This document shows, one piece after another, positions 12,765 to 25,536 of a DNA stretch of 64,000 bases. The first letter of the stretch is position 1; the number at the start of each line of letters is the position of its first letter. Source of the stretch: Paraphysoderma sedebokerense (lineage: Eukaryota; Blastocladiomycota; Physodermatomycetes; Physodermatales; Physodermataceae); NCBI GenBank assembly GCA_025602915.1, contig JAHLJZ010000027.1, positions 62,001-126,000 of the forward strand, given 5' to 3'. The notes beneath the pieces were generated by a model. The model ran no database searches. It saw only the letters and a list, made by a program, of their open reading frames with translations, and was not told where the DNA came from. The translations under genes were made by a program, and so were the position numbers.

Positions 12765-14185
12765 ATGGAAGCTCTCAAAGAAACTCACACCGAATCTGGC
12801 TCTGCCCCCACTCCCGCCCACGACTCCGGATCTGCCCCTGGTACGCGCTCACTTTCATGGTCTTTTCGCCAAGGATCCCGATCAACTGTGATCGACTATG
12901 TGACTAATTTCATATACTTTAGCTCCTAAGGAAGACCCCAAACATGAAGTCGATTACGGTTATGGCGATGACCACAAAAAAGAAGAAGGTATGTATGGCA
13001 AGATTTCTCTTTTAGCCTTACATGGATGAGACCACTGACGAGTCACTTTACGCGTATCGTAAGGCCATGGTCATGGTCATGACGATGATAAACACCATGG
13101 TCATGGTCATGATGATGACAAACATCACGGCTATGGTTACGATGAGGACAAACACCACGGTTATGGTTACGATGATGATAAGCATCACGGTTATGGCTAT
13201 GATGACGACAAACACCACAGTTACGGCTATGATGACGACAAACACCACAATCACGGTTGTGATGACGATAAGCACGACAAGGATTACAGCCATGACTATG
13301 GCTATGACTCCAAAGATTCCTATGGTCACGATTCCAAGGACTATGGATACGACTCCAAGGACTATGGATACGACTCCAAGGACTACGGTTATGACTCCAA
13401 GGACTACGGCTATGACTCCAAGGATTATGGTTACGATTCCAAGGATTACGGCTATGATTCCAAGGATTATGGCTGTGATTCTAAGGATTATGGCTATGAT
13501 TCTAAGGATTATGGTTACGATTCCAAAGATTACGGTTACGATTCCAAAGATTACAGTTACGATTCCAAAGATTACAGTTACGACTCCAAGGATTACAGTT
13601 ACGATTCCAAAGATTACGGTTACGACTCCAAAGACTATGGTTATGACTCCAAGGACAACAGTCACGACTCCAAGGATTACGGCTATGACTCCAAAGATTC
13701 CTATGGTCACGATTCTAAGGACTATGGATACGACTCCAAGGATTATGGCTATGACTCCAAGGACTATGGATACGACTCCAAAGATTACAGCTATGACTCC
13801 AAGGACTACGGTTATGACTCCAAAGATTACGGCTACGACTCCAAAGATTATAGCTATGACAACAAAGATTACGGCTACGATTCTAAAGACTCTTATGGTT
13901 ATGAGTCTCACGGTTTGTATCTCCGTTGGAGTATGCCTATGATTCAAAAATGAAATTCTAACTTCTGCTGTTTTAGATTCCGGCTACGGCTATGACAATC
14001 ACGACTACGGTTATGAACATGGTTATGGTGAGTTTCGCGCTGATTCCGTGTTTTCTTGTTATTTTCAATTTTGATTGAATGTTAACATTTGCTTCAATTA
14101 AAAAGATTACGACTATAGCTCCGGCTACGGCTATGGATACGATTCTTATCACCACGGTGACTGCACTTCTGTCTGCGTCTACTAG
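12765..14185 (+). CDS. Tyr/Asp/Lys/Gly/His-rich tandem-repeat protein, novel
   Basis: The model has five exons (12765-12840, 12923-12988, 13064-13912, 13977-14027, 14106-14185), 1,122 nt, 373 residues. A short N-terminus (MEALKETHTESGSAP) is followed by DYGYGDDHKKEE. Next come about seven copies of a ten-residue His-rich unit (consensus GYGYDDDKHH), then about 28 copies of a heptad with consensus YGYDSKD. The tail is Tyr/Gly-rich and ends GDCTSVCVY. No signal peptide, membrane segment or folded domain is visible, so the protein should be intrinsically disordered with near-balanced Asp and Lys. The His-Asp block could bind metal ions; the Tyr/Gly repeats could drive assembly or cross-linking. 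Both are inference. All four introns are phase 1. The intron before the repeat exon uses an AAG acceptor at 13061-13063. Overlapping long frames in the repeat on both strands are period-21 shadows. Confidence 0.75.
13064..13290 (+). repeat. Seven tandem His-Asp repeats (about 30 nt each)
   Basis: Coding tandem repeat with consensus GYGYDDDKHH. Early copies have His in place of Tyr (HGHGHDDDKHH) and the last copy is degenerate (NHGCDDDKHDK). It contains paired histidines flanked by three acidic residues, a composition seen in metal-binding tracts. Confidence 0.85.
13297..13896 (+). repeat. About 28 tandem YGYDSKD heptads (21-nt period)
   Basis: Counting DSKD cores gives 27, plus one DNKD. Variants swap Gly for Ser (YSYDSKD) or Cys. 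A higher-order repeat is present: the stretch beginning at 13300 (Gly-Tyr-Asp-Ser-Lys-Asp-Ser-Tyr-Gly-His) recurs at 13681 with a single base change over about 60 nt. This implies a block duplication of about 381 bases inside the array. Confidence 0.88.
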
Positions 14186-15039
14186 ACGTACAACCATATC
14201 CCCGATCTTAGCACTTGCAGCTTAAAGAATGGAACTGAAAAGTTAAACAGTTTAACGTAGTTAATGAATAATGTTGCTTTAGCAAAATTAATGAACTGTA
14301 AATTAAAGGGTTCCGCCGATAAATAAATTTGAATATGGACGATTATGAGGAACAGATTATAGTAATTTCTCTTCTGCGTTGTTGGTTCAATTTCATAATT
14401 CTTTGACTGTTTCTTTCTGATCTCTCCATTCGTACTCGGAAATAGGTATTTGCATAACGTCACCGTACTGTCATAAGAAACCTTGTGGGGATTACCTATT
14501 ATTCAATCGTGATTCCGTCATTCATACAGCCATTTGCAAAGTGCTGTTGAGTTTTGTAACAGTTGGCAATCGTCACTTTCGTGTTCTGAACCGCCCTCAG
14601 ACCACCAATAGTCATTAATTTGGCGCGCTGTTGATGGGAACTTTTAGAGATCGCTATCATTGAGACAGACTTTGGGCATGGACAAAGGAAGTACTTTTGA
14701 ACTTGAAACCCATTATATATGGACAAATTTTCGTCATCGGCTCAAACATCCGTCGAGAAACCATCGCGGAACAGCCTGATTACAGTGTTCCCAAAGACGA
14801 CATACCTCTATGTGTTTTATCAGAATATAAGATGACCGTTTTATATAATAGTAAAGATACAGAAATAATATCTAAAGAGAATTATGCCACAGAAGATAAA
14901 TTTTCCCCACTAGTAGTAATTTTTTGAAGTGGATATCTCAACAAAGTTCTAGAATTGTTCCAGAACGGTGGCCCCGCCACGAACAAATTGACCATGTCGA
15001 CTAATCCTGATTCCTGAACTCGAAACCTTTACCTTGCAG
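14186..15039. other. Intergenic region upstream of the SLC12 transporter
   Basis: About 850 bases, AT-rich, holding the 3' end of the repeat gene and the SLC12 promoter. Short open frames occur on both strands but none looks like protein or is flanked by good splice sites. The bases just before the ATG (accttgcag at 15031-15039) resemble a splice acceptor, so an intron in the 5' leader is possible. Confidence 0.45.
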
Positions 15040-18000
15040 ATGGAAGATGAAGAAAAACTCACTCCGTCTCCCCGACCACAATGCGAGGAGCCTAGTCTAG
15101 ACATGGACATTGAAATTAATGGTGATGACGTTGGAGAAAGGAAATCTCCGAGTGGTTCGTTATCAAATGCTCCTGAAGTTTCCAATTCTGTCCACATTTG
15201 ATGATTTGATATGGAAACGGTAGATTTACACTCTCACTCATCTAATATAGATATTTCAAATTCTTCAACTGGCATCCCTTTTAATCCTTCGTCACCATCC
15301 TATAACGATACTCCGTCGCAGCATCAAGAGCAAGTCAACCCCTCGCATTTCAGTCATTCATCAAATTCATTCACTTATTTGAATACACAGCCAGAGATCA
15401 ATCAAATGTCAAATCAAGAAGTCAATCAATCTCCATCTAATACAAACCATCATGTTCGATTTAGCCTGGGTCCTTCACCATCGATACGAAGTCCAGTGCC
15501 AACAGTTGCATCGCTATTCGCTGGGATGGATGATGACGAAATTACACAGTCAAATAAGACCCATGATGGAATCATTGGAAATCGATCTCATTCAATTCCT
15601 GCCCAGCATTCATCCTCTTCCCAAGGGCCTGTACAGTTACAGTCTGTTCTGCATTTGAACGGCTTAAAAAGTTCAACTGAAAGTGGCAGTAGTCACCATG
15701 GAAGTAGCAGCATTGGCAGCTATAAAAAGAGGGAGGATGGGAATGTAGTGGTTGAACAGTATGAATTGCTCAATGAAGGGACAAGGACTAGCGTTGTTAG
15801 CAATTTGATGTTGTATGAGGTAAGTCGCTGCTTCTTAGAATTATTCATCCGTGCCTTTTTCGGCGGTGCTTTATGTTATATTTTGTTCTTACGGATCCCC
15901 TGTCCATTTTAATGTGTGATATTATCTTTACACGATTTATCTTCCAAATTATGAATGGCAATGGAAAATGTAGGACGATGGTTCAAATCGCAACTCAGTC
16001 TCCGTGTATCTACAACGCCAGGATACAGACCGTACGTCGACAATCTTTTCATCTCCTTTCTGCTATGCTTCACGAACCGATTTTTGAGAATGTAAGTGAC
16101 CTTGACGCCTCAAAATAGAATCGGCCGGTGGAATTCCTCCGACATCTGGCAGACCTAAGAGAGTAGGAAAGAAAATGAAGAAGCTGAAGGTATGAAATTG
16201 AATCAATATAATTTTATTTGTTGATCTAGCTCACAAGTGCTTGCACTATTTGGAACTTCAACAACATAATTTTTTTTCCTCGTCATCTCTCGAATCGCGG
16301 TTGAAATGATCCACTTCCCAGCTAAACACTATCGTCGGTGTTTTTTTGCCATGCCTTCAAAATGTTTTCGGAATTATTTTGTTTGTTCGGTTAACTTGGA
16401 TCGTCGGATTAGCTGGTGTGGGATTTACGTTAATTTATTTGCTTATGGCTATCTGCTGTGTAAGTCGCTTTTATTAACCGTGATGATCTCAGAATACGGT
16501 TGTAACTTTCTTCCAAATTTTGAAATCACCATGTCACTAAGACTCTTTTGACCACCATTTCAATGTCCGCGATTGCAACTAATGGATTAACTGCTCGTTA
16601 GTATTGTCCAAATCGGCTCGGCGTTTACATTCTCCTCATTAACATCCCCTTTCATCCGGATGCATATCCTGTAACCTTGAACACAACGTAGCGGGAGGAG
16701 CTTATTACATGATATCTCGCTCGTTAGGTCGAGACTTAGGCGGCGCTGTAGGAATCTTATTCTATATCAGTACCAGTGTTGCAATTAGCATTTATGTTTT
16801 AGGAGCAGTTGAGATAATTACGGTTAGTTGGTCAAGTATACTCCACTTGTACGAATGTCTATGCTTAATGCTATTGATCCTTGATTGTTTATCAGAACGA
16901 TATGTTTCCTAGCATTGCTCTCTCGGATTCTTTTATCAACGCTCGAGTATATGGAACGGCGATATTAGTCATATTGTTATTATTTGAGTTTATCGGACTA
17001 AAATTTGTAATTATTTCATTCTCGTTTTTTTCACAGCAGTCGCCCTATACAGCACATTGATATTACTTGCATTACTTATGGACGCATTTCGAAACCAAAA
17101 TAGATCACTCGACTCACCTTCATCTTCATCCTTTACGTCATTATGTCATTATTTTCAATTCTCATCGGCGCCTTCGCGTCATCTCGGTTATCTGAGACGT
17201 ATCCGGATATATTGCCATTTCCCGGACGAAGTAATCTAATGAACAATTTTGGGCCGGGCTTTGAGAAGCCTGACGTCAATGGAATTGTCCAGAACGACGT
17301 GAGCTGGTTGCGACTGTTCGGGATTTTTTTCCCTTGTGTTACGGGTGCGTTTCTGTTTTTTGCGTATTCGGCATATAGGTAGAATGGTATTTAAAAGTTA
17401 TGTTTTCTAGGAATCATGGCTGGCGCCAATAAGAGTGGTTCTCTGAGGAATCCGGCAAAGTCTATACCGAAAGGAACATTTTCAGCTATCGCATTTTCGG
17501 GTTTGATATGTACTGTCATTTACTTTTCAGAATAACTGCATATGCACACAAACGCTAAATATCAATTTGTGCCTATGTGTGACTCGTACCAGATACCCTT
17601 TTCATCCTTCTCTTTGGTTCAGTCGTTTCCGGTCCACTCCTTCGCACGAAGAAGCCCGAATCAGGCTTACTAGTTGCGACCATTTCTTGGCCTCACCCAG
17701 TTGTTACTTTGATCGGTTGTCTTTTGAGTAGTTTAGGAGCAAGTCTACAATGTTTCACTGGAGCTCCGAGAATTCTGCAGGCTTTGGCAAAGGATGAGAT
17801 CATCCCCATTCTGCGACGACTAAAGTTGGAGGAAAAAGGTGAACCCAGAAGGGCCATTATTGTCACTTTCTTAGTTGCATGGATAACGGTAATGATCGGG
17901 GATTTGGATATTATGGCACCTGGTAAGTACAGTCGCTGGTTAACTAACGCTTGTGAGATACTGACGGCCATTATTGGTTGTTCTTTTGACCGCCCACAGC

Positions 18001-20355
18001 TACAACAATGACATTCCTCGTAACGTACACATCCCTCAATTCATCTTGCGCACTCCTCTCTTTCATTAAATCACCGAATTGGCGACCGACTTTCAAGCAT
18101 TATCACTTTTCGCTTTCTCTTCTTGGATCTTTATTTTGTCTTGTTTTCATGTTCCTTATCAACTGGTTTGTCGCAATTATACTGTTGGTAGTAGTAATCT
18201 TATTATACAAATATGTTGAGTATACCGGCGCCCGAGTGAGTTGGGGCGACGGAGTTGAGGCTCTCGAATTACATGTCGCCCAAAGGGGGTTGATTAATTT
18301 GGAAAGGAAAGTGGAGAATGAAATGGTTCATGTGAGGAATTGGAGGTTTGTTTACTTAAATTTATCTGTTTACTCCATCCAAGACGACTCATTGAGTGTC
18401 TTCTTAGACCTCAAATTATCGCATTCATTCCTCTCGAAGATCCCAATTCTTCACAGCCATCTTTAAACGACCAAACGTACTTAAATCCGTCTTACCCTCA
18501 CATTCTATCATTTCTTTCGCAATTGCGAAAAGGCGGCGGCTTGACGATTGTATGCTCGATTATGGTCGGAGAGTTCAAAGACATTGTTGGGCGAAGTCAA
18601 TATAAAGCGGTCAATCAGGTAGAGTTGCCATTGGGACTTTGGCTTATTGATTTTACCGAGTTTTTGACATTACCTTGTTCTTCCAGCGGTTACGCGATTT
18701 ACTTGTCGAACATCAGGTAGAAGGATTTGGCGAAGTTTTGATTTGTAAAGACCTCCAAACTGGGGTGACTCATTCAATTCAGGTACGTTCAGGCATATCA
18801 CTGCGGCGGTCACACAATATCTCATTTCAACATAAATATACAGGCGGCTGGTATCGGTGTATTGAGACCAAACACAGTACTACTGGGGTTTCCGGAACGT
18901 TTAAATGACGTTAAGAAAAGTGAACAATTTGTCGGTGGGTTTTATTCTTTTTCTATGTTTGCGAGCAAATGGTAATTCTGCTGTCACTGATAACAACGCT
19001 GACTGAAACATCTATAGAAATTATTCGAAACGTCATTGCTTTCGATAAAGTGGCAATCATTTTAAAAGGAGTTCGGTCATTCCCCTTAAATGATGAAACT
19101 CAGTACGGAAACATTGACGTGTATTGGTACGTCCATATTTATTGTTACTTCTTTTGTGTCAGCAATTAGAATGTAACTCCATGGGTACATAGGATCGTCC
19201 ACGACGGCGGTATTTTGACGCTACTGCCCTGGTTATTAAAACGACATGCTGTCTGGCGAAAATGTAAATTGCGGATATTCGCGATAGCCCGTAAGTCAGA
19301 TCAACGCCGTTCCTTTGAACCATTGCATCCCAAGATCATCTAAATTATTGCATCTAACTTACTTTCCCTTAAATTTGACAGAATTAACCGACAACTCGAT
19401 TCTCATGAAACAACAATTAAAACTTTCCCTGGAAGAACTTCGAATCGATGCCGAAGCTGACGTAATCGAACTAGGAGACTACGATATTTCCGAATTCGCG
19501 TACGAAAAAACCATCAAAATGCAAGAACGACATGAACTTTTGAAACGGTTACACAGCGGGGCAAGCGGGGCAAGCGGAACCAGTACAGCTAGTTGGAACA
19601 CAAACGCAAGTTCGAATTTGAACAATGAACGTGAAACTGTTGCTGGGAGTACGACGGCGTTAAATGGACAGGGGAGTAGTAGTAGTGGTTTGAACCTTGG
19701 TATTGGGAAACGAAAAAAGAGTTTGACGCAGAGTAGAACTCGTAGTCGAAGTATCAGTACCACGGTATGAATTATTTTGATTTTTAGAAATTTAAACCAA
19801 TTCAGAGATGATCTCAACCTTGACATTTGTTTCTTAACGTGTGTAGTTTCTTGCGGCACCGTCGCATCATGTTACCATGAACTACGGTACACCATTACCA
19901 CCCAAAGCAAAACTCCCGTCCGTATCCCCCTTTCTTTCATCTCCTCTTCCCAAACTTAATCTAACTCTTCCCCTCTTTTTTTCCACAATCTAATTCATTC
20001 AACGATACTAACGATCAATATAAATACAGTGACAAGAAAAAAGTAGACTACATGAATACATCCGTTAAAGTCAATTCCCTAATGAAACAACGTTCTTCAG
20101 ACTCGCAATTAATTTTCTGTAATTTACCAGCCCCAGCGCCAGACATGCAAGCAGTAGATTGTAACGTCTTTTTTTTCTTCTCCTTTTTCCTCCCTTTTCT
20201 ACACCCCGACTAAAACTAACCATCTCCTTCATCTCGTTTTTACATTCTTTCTATTTTGTTTAGATCTGGAATACCTCGAAGTGTTATGTTCCGATCTCCC
20301 TAGAATGGTGTTAATCAAAGGAAGCGGTTGTGAAGTGATTACCTCCAGTTTCTAA
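15040..20355 (+). CDS. SLC12 family cation-chloride cotransporter (KCC / Vhc1-like)
   Basis: An integral membrane protein that moves K+ (or Na+) with Cl-. The fungal relative Vhc1 works at the vacuole; the family also includes plasma-membrane KCCs. A Ser/Asn/Gln-rich cytosolic N-terminus (15040 to about 16190) precedes the transport core. Core signatures are [20 protein letters not shown] (TM1, about 16328), [16 protein letters not shown] (about 16545), [18 protein letters not shown] (about 16693) and [15 protein letters not shown] (about 17757). The cytosolic C-terminal domain includes [13 protein letters not shown] and [10 protein letters not shown]. The very end, [13 protein letters not shown], matches the conserved family terminus. 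One join uses an AAG acceptor (exon from 16542) and rebuilds the motif exactly. The start is uncertain: an intron in about 15120-15221 joins the ATG at 15040 in phase, while an ATG at 15211 is an alternative. Two exons near 15.97-16.19 kb are short. Function is firm; the transported ions are not. Confidence 0.9.
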
Positions 20356-21016
20356 CTTCCCCAAAATCAAAAATTTCCTCCAAAAAAAGAAAGTAGAACT
20401 AAAAAAGAAAACGGAAGAAAAAGAAACAACAGCGAGTAATTCACCCCGCCGATACCCATCCGAATTTCGACATTCTTTCGACCAAATTAAATCAAATCGA
20501 TTAAATTCCACGACGGTGATTCCTGAGTTTAACGTGTACACTGTCCATCAATACCATACATTAAATGTTCATTGCATTTTTTCAAAATTCTTTTTTTTTT
20601 TTTTTGCATAAACTCACTTCTTCACAACTCGTTTGTACAAAATGTACAAATTTCACCAATAACTCAAATAAATCAAATGTATCATACCCTGAATCACTAT
20701 AATGACCAGTTTTGTATATACTTTCAATACTTTTGTCGTAAAGTTACCTGAATATAATCAATTTTAAAATTCAAGTCGACTATGGAGTGCGCTAGTGTAT
20801 CCAATGGTTTGTTCAAAATATTTGGATATTTGGACACGAGTTTATGGGTTTAAAGTGGTGTGGTAGAGAAACGGTAAAGAGTGGTTCATGGGACCGGGGA
20901 CCGAGGATTTTTTGTGGGCGAAATGGAAATAGAACGTTTGTGGGGAGAGTGAAGTGTGGATTTTTATGAGTTGGAGGAGTCAATACGCAGAATTATGAAT
21001 CGTAAGAAGAGAAAAC
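20325..21016. repeat. SLC12 3' end and flank, duplication unit A
   Basis: This unit holds the last codons of the SLC12 gene (Glu-Val-Ile-Thr-Ser-Ser), the stop and about 660 bases of downstream DNA. Blocks of it recur in the same order in unit B (21017-21980). Shared blocks are the gene end plus an A-rich tract, an AAATCAAATC..ATTCCACGACG block, a T-run followed by GCATAA, an AATGTATCATA block, an AAAGAGT(A/G)GTTCAT block and a GTGNAATT..GAATC tail. Confidence 0.7.
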
Positions 21017-21238
21017 GTGAAAGGTTATGGTGAAGTGATTACCTCGAGTTTCATTCTAATTTCCCCAAAATCGAAACATTTCCCCCGAAAAAAACGAAAA
21101 AAACGAAAAAAAGAAAAAAAAAAAAAGAAACAACGAAACAAATTTCAACATCTTTTCCACCAATTTAAATCAAATCAATTACCTAACCTAACAATTCCAC
21201 GACGAAAATTCATATTCTATATTTCCAAAAACAACACA

Positions 21239-21655
21239 TTTGACCCCGTAGTATCCACTCCTTCACCTTTTCAAGCATCCCCTTTTTTTTATTTTTTCTT
21301 TTTTTTTCTATAAGAACCCGATTTCACTTCTTTTTTTCCTAATTGCATAACCTTACTTTTTAAAATTGTAACAAATCGAATCAACGTAACAAATCGAATC
21401 AATGTATTAATATATCATAACCATAACAGAAAATTTTTTTATTATAGACTTTGAATACCGTACGTTTGACCCCGTAGTATCCACTCCTTCACCTTTTCAA
21501 GCATCCCTTCCCCCTTTTTTTTATTTCTTCTTTTTTCTATAAGAACCCGATTTCACTTCTTTTTTTCCTAATTGCATAACCTTACTTTCCTAAAATTATA
21601 ACAAATCGAACCAATGTATCAATGTATCAATGTATCATAACCGTAATGGAGGATT
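21239..21655. repeat. Internal tandem duplication, 226-base period
   Basis: The block starting TTTGACCCCGTAGTATCCAC at 21239 recurs at 21465 and stays near-identical through the pyrimidine-rich stretch, CTATAAGAACCCGATTTCAC, CCTAATTGCATAACC and the final ATGTATCATAACC. Differences are mostly run lengths and a few substitutions, so this tandem copy is younger than the A/B duplication that contains it. Confidence 0.85.
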
Positions 21656-21833
21656 TCTTTTTTTTTTTGTGTGTGTGTATTTGAATAGCGTATCTGAATT
21701 TGAATACCAAGATACCGAGATACCGAGATACCCGAGTCCTGAATTGTTCTGAATTGTTCAAAATTTTCGAATGATGAATTTCGAATGATGAATGATGATT
21801 AAAGAGTAGTTCATCATGCTACCCGGGATTCGT

Positions 21834-21835
<2 letters not shown>

Positions 21836-21871
<36 letters not shown>
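21836..21871. repeat. Poly-T run of 36 bases
   Basis: An uninterrupted T tract inside duplication unit B. Its exact length may be affected by sequencing or assembly slippage. Read on the other strand it is a poly-A tract, but no transposon sequence lies next to it. Confidence 0.9.
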
Positions 21872-21874
<3 letters not shown>

Positions 21875-21980
21875 TAAATTGTAGATATTTAATTGCGCGA
21901 GGTGAGTAAAGTGTGGAATTGTTGGAGTCGGAGAAGTTAATACCCGGAATTGTGAATCACAAGGTGTGAAATTGTGAAAG

Positions 21981-22375
21981 ATGTTATGTTGAGGATTGAT
22001 TTTGATTAACTGATTTCCTGGGTTGGATGTTTGGATTTAATTTGATGATGAATGGAGGGTGGAAAAGTTTCAGAAGGTTTTATGATTGGTAAAAGCAGAC
22101 TTTTGAATGCTCTTGTTGTTCACAGAGAGTTCATACAAACAGATAATAAGAATGATATAAATTTGGTTTCCTTTTTTCTTCTTTTGGTGGTTTACTTTTT
22201 TGATTTCCAAAATTGTTTCTGTGTATTGGTGTGGTGGGCTTTTGTTTGAGAGTGATACAGATAGTACCCATTCTCCATGATGATCGACATTATTGTTTAA
22301 AAAAAATATAAGGTTTTTATTTTCGATTATTTCCGTGAGTCTGCTCCCTTCTTTCCTTTTGTTCTTTGACTATTT
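21981..22375. other. Spacer before the homocitrate synthase stop codon
   Basis: About 400 bases, AT-rich, between the duplicated SLC12 flank and the 3' end of the minus-strand gene. It should contain the 3' untranslated region and poly(A) site of homocitrate synthase. Nothing else is recognised. Confidence 0.5.
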
Positions 22376-24529
<2,154 letters not shown>

Positions 24530-24725
24530 TGCTATGTGGTAGTGTAGTGGGTAGTGAGTGAAAGGAGGGAATGTGAATGGAATGAAGAAGAGGGAATGAG
24601 GGAGGGAAGAGAGGAAAGAGGGAATGCCAAGTCCAATGCAAAGGGAAAGGAAAGAGGGAATGTGGCTGAAACTGATTTTTTCACTTTTTTGTTTCGCTGG
24701 ACCCGCTTTCTCATCCCACTCGTTC

Positions 24726-24731
24726 CACGTG
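24726..24731. promoter_or_regulatory. CACGTG (E-box) site, followed by AC
   Basis: CACGTGAC lies 197 bases upstream of the homocitrate synthase ATG. In fungi this core is bound by bHLH factors such as Cbf1 or Pho4. Binding is not shown by sequence alone. Confidence 0.35.
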
Positions 24732-25412
24732 ACTCCGCCAGAACACCCCACGCAGCACTCCACTCTCCGCCCCGAACAAGCCATGCGGACCACCAAGTGC
24801 GCAGCCAAGCAGCCATGTGGGCCATCTTATCTGATCGGCGATCCATCTCATCTTGCATTCCCTCTCCATCTCCATCTCTCCTTGATCTCTCATCCCATCT
24901 ATCACATTCTATCACCCACACACATTACACTGCATAGCCATATCCACATCACAGTATCAGGGTCATCTGAAACACGGCCAATCTATCTTTGTCTGATCCC
25001 CATCTATAACTATAGCTCATCTATACTGACGGCATTGCCTCAGTCATCAGTCAATCCCTCTAACCTGGTGTTGATTGTGACGCATTGTGCCACGTCCTTG
25101 GTGTATAACGGGATGTTCCTTACCCAAAGTCTGACTACCATGATGACAACAACAGTGAATTGCACTCTTTGTTACTTCTTGGATCCTGATCCATGATCAC
25201 ATCCCGGTTGACAACCTGCAGTGTGTCGACTTCATTATGTACAAATAAACAAGATAATTCATGTCTCCATGTCCCTCTTGTAACCATCGACTTTGACCTT
25301 GCAATCCACATATCTTGTTCTTCTTGTCATCAGGTAGAACCACAGACAAACCCACCTAACTAAAAATTCCACAACACGTATAGACAGTCCATCCACACTT
25401 TAATTAATTCGC

Positions 25413-25418
25413 CACGTG
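25413..25418. promoter_or_regulatory. CACGTG (E-box) site upstream of Spt4
   Basis: A second CACGTGAC core in the same intergenic region, 119 bases before the Spt4 ATG. Confidence 0.35.
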
Positions 25419-25536
25419 ACTGTTGCCATGCATCCGTTCAGTTACCACCCACAACACCTCGACAATAACGATCCAACTGGAATCTAATACCATTTCAACT
25501 TTTAACATCATCCACACCGTTTTATTCTAGTGATAA

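Larger units (their letters stand above)
21017..21980. repeat. Partial copy of the SLC12 3' end, duplication unit B
   Basis: It begins with a near copy of the gene's last coding bases (tgaagtgattacctcgagtt at 21029 against tgaagtgattacctccagtt at 20331) and carries the same downstream blocks in order, ending at a copy of the 20940-21016 sequence near 21902-21980. It is enlarged by an internal tandem duplication and homopolymer growth. Only a few codons of the transporter are included, so this copy is noncoding. Confidence 0.7.
24530..25536. other. Divergent promoter region of homocitrate synthase and Spt4
   Basis: A 1-kb region between divergent start codons. It contains a purine-rich stretch (about 24560-24665), a pyrimidine-rich stretch, and two CACGTG motifs listed separately. 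Open frames here overlap each other on both strands and show no protein-like character. Confidence 0.55.

Noticed and set aside
13022-13947. Two long open frames of about 300 codons on opposite strands across the repeat array (Thr/Met-rich on plus, Val/Ile-rich on minus).
   Set aside because: The 21-nt repeat keeps several frames open at once. The upstream and downstream exons join in phase only to the YGYDSKD frame, and the other products are simple translations of the same repeat.
21836-21871. The poly-T run as the poly-A tail of a retroposed sequence.
   Set aside because: No target-site duplication or retroelement body is found beside it, and homopolymer growth is common in the same duplicated region.
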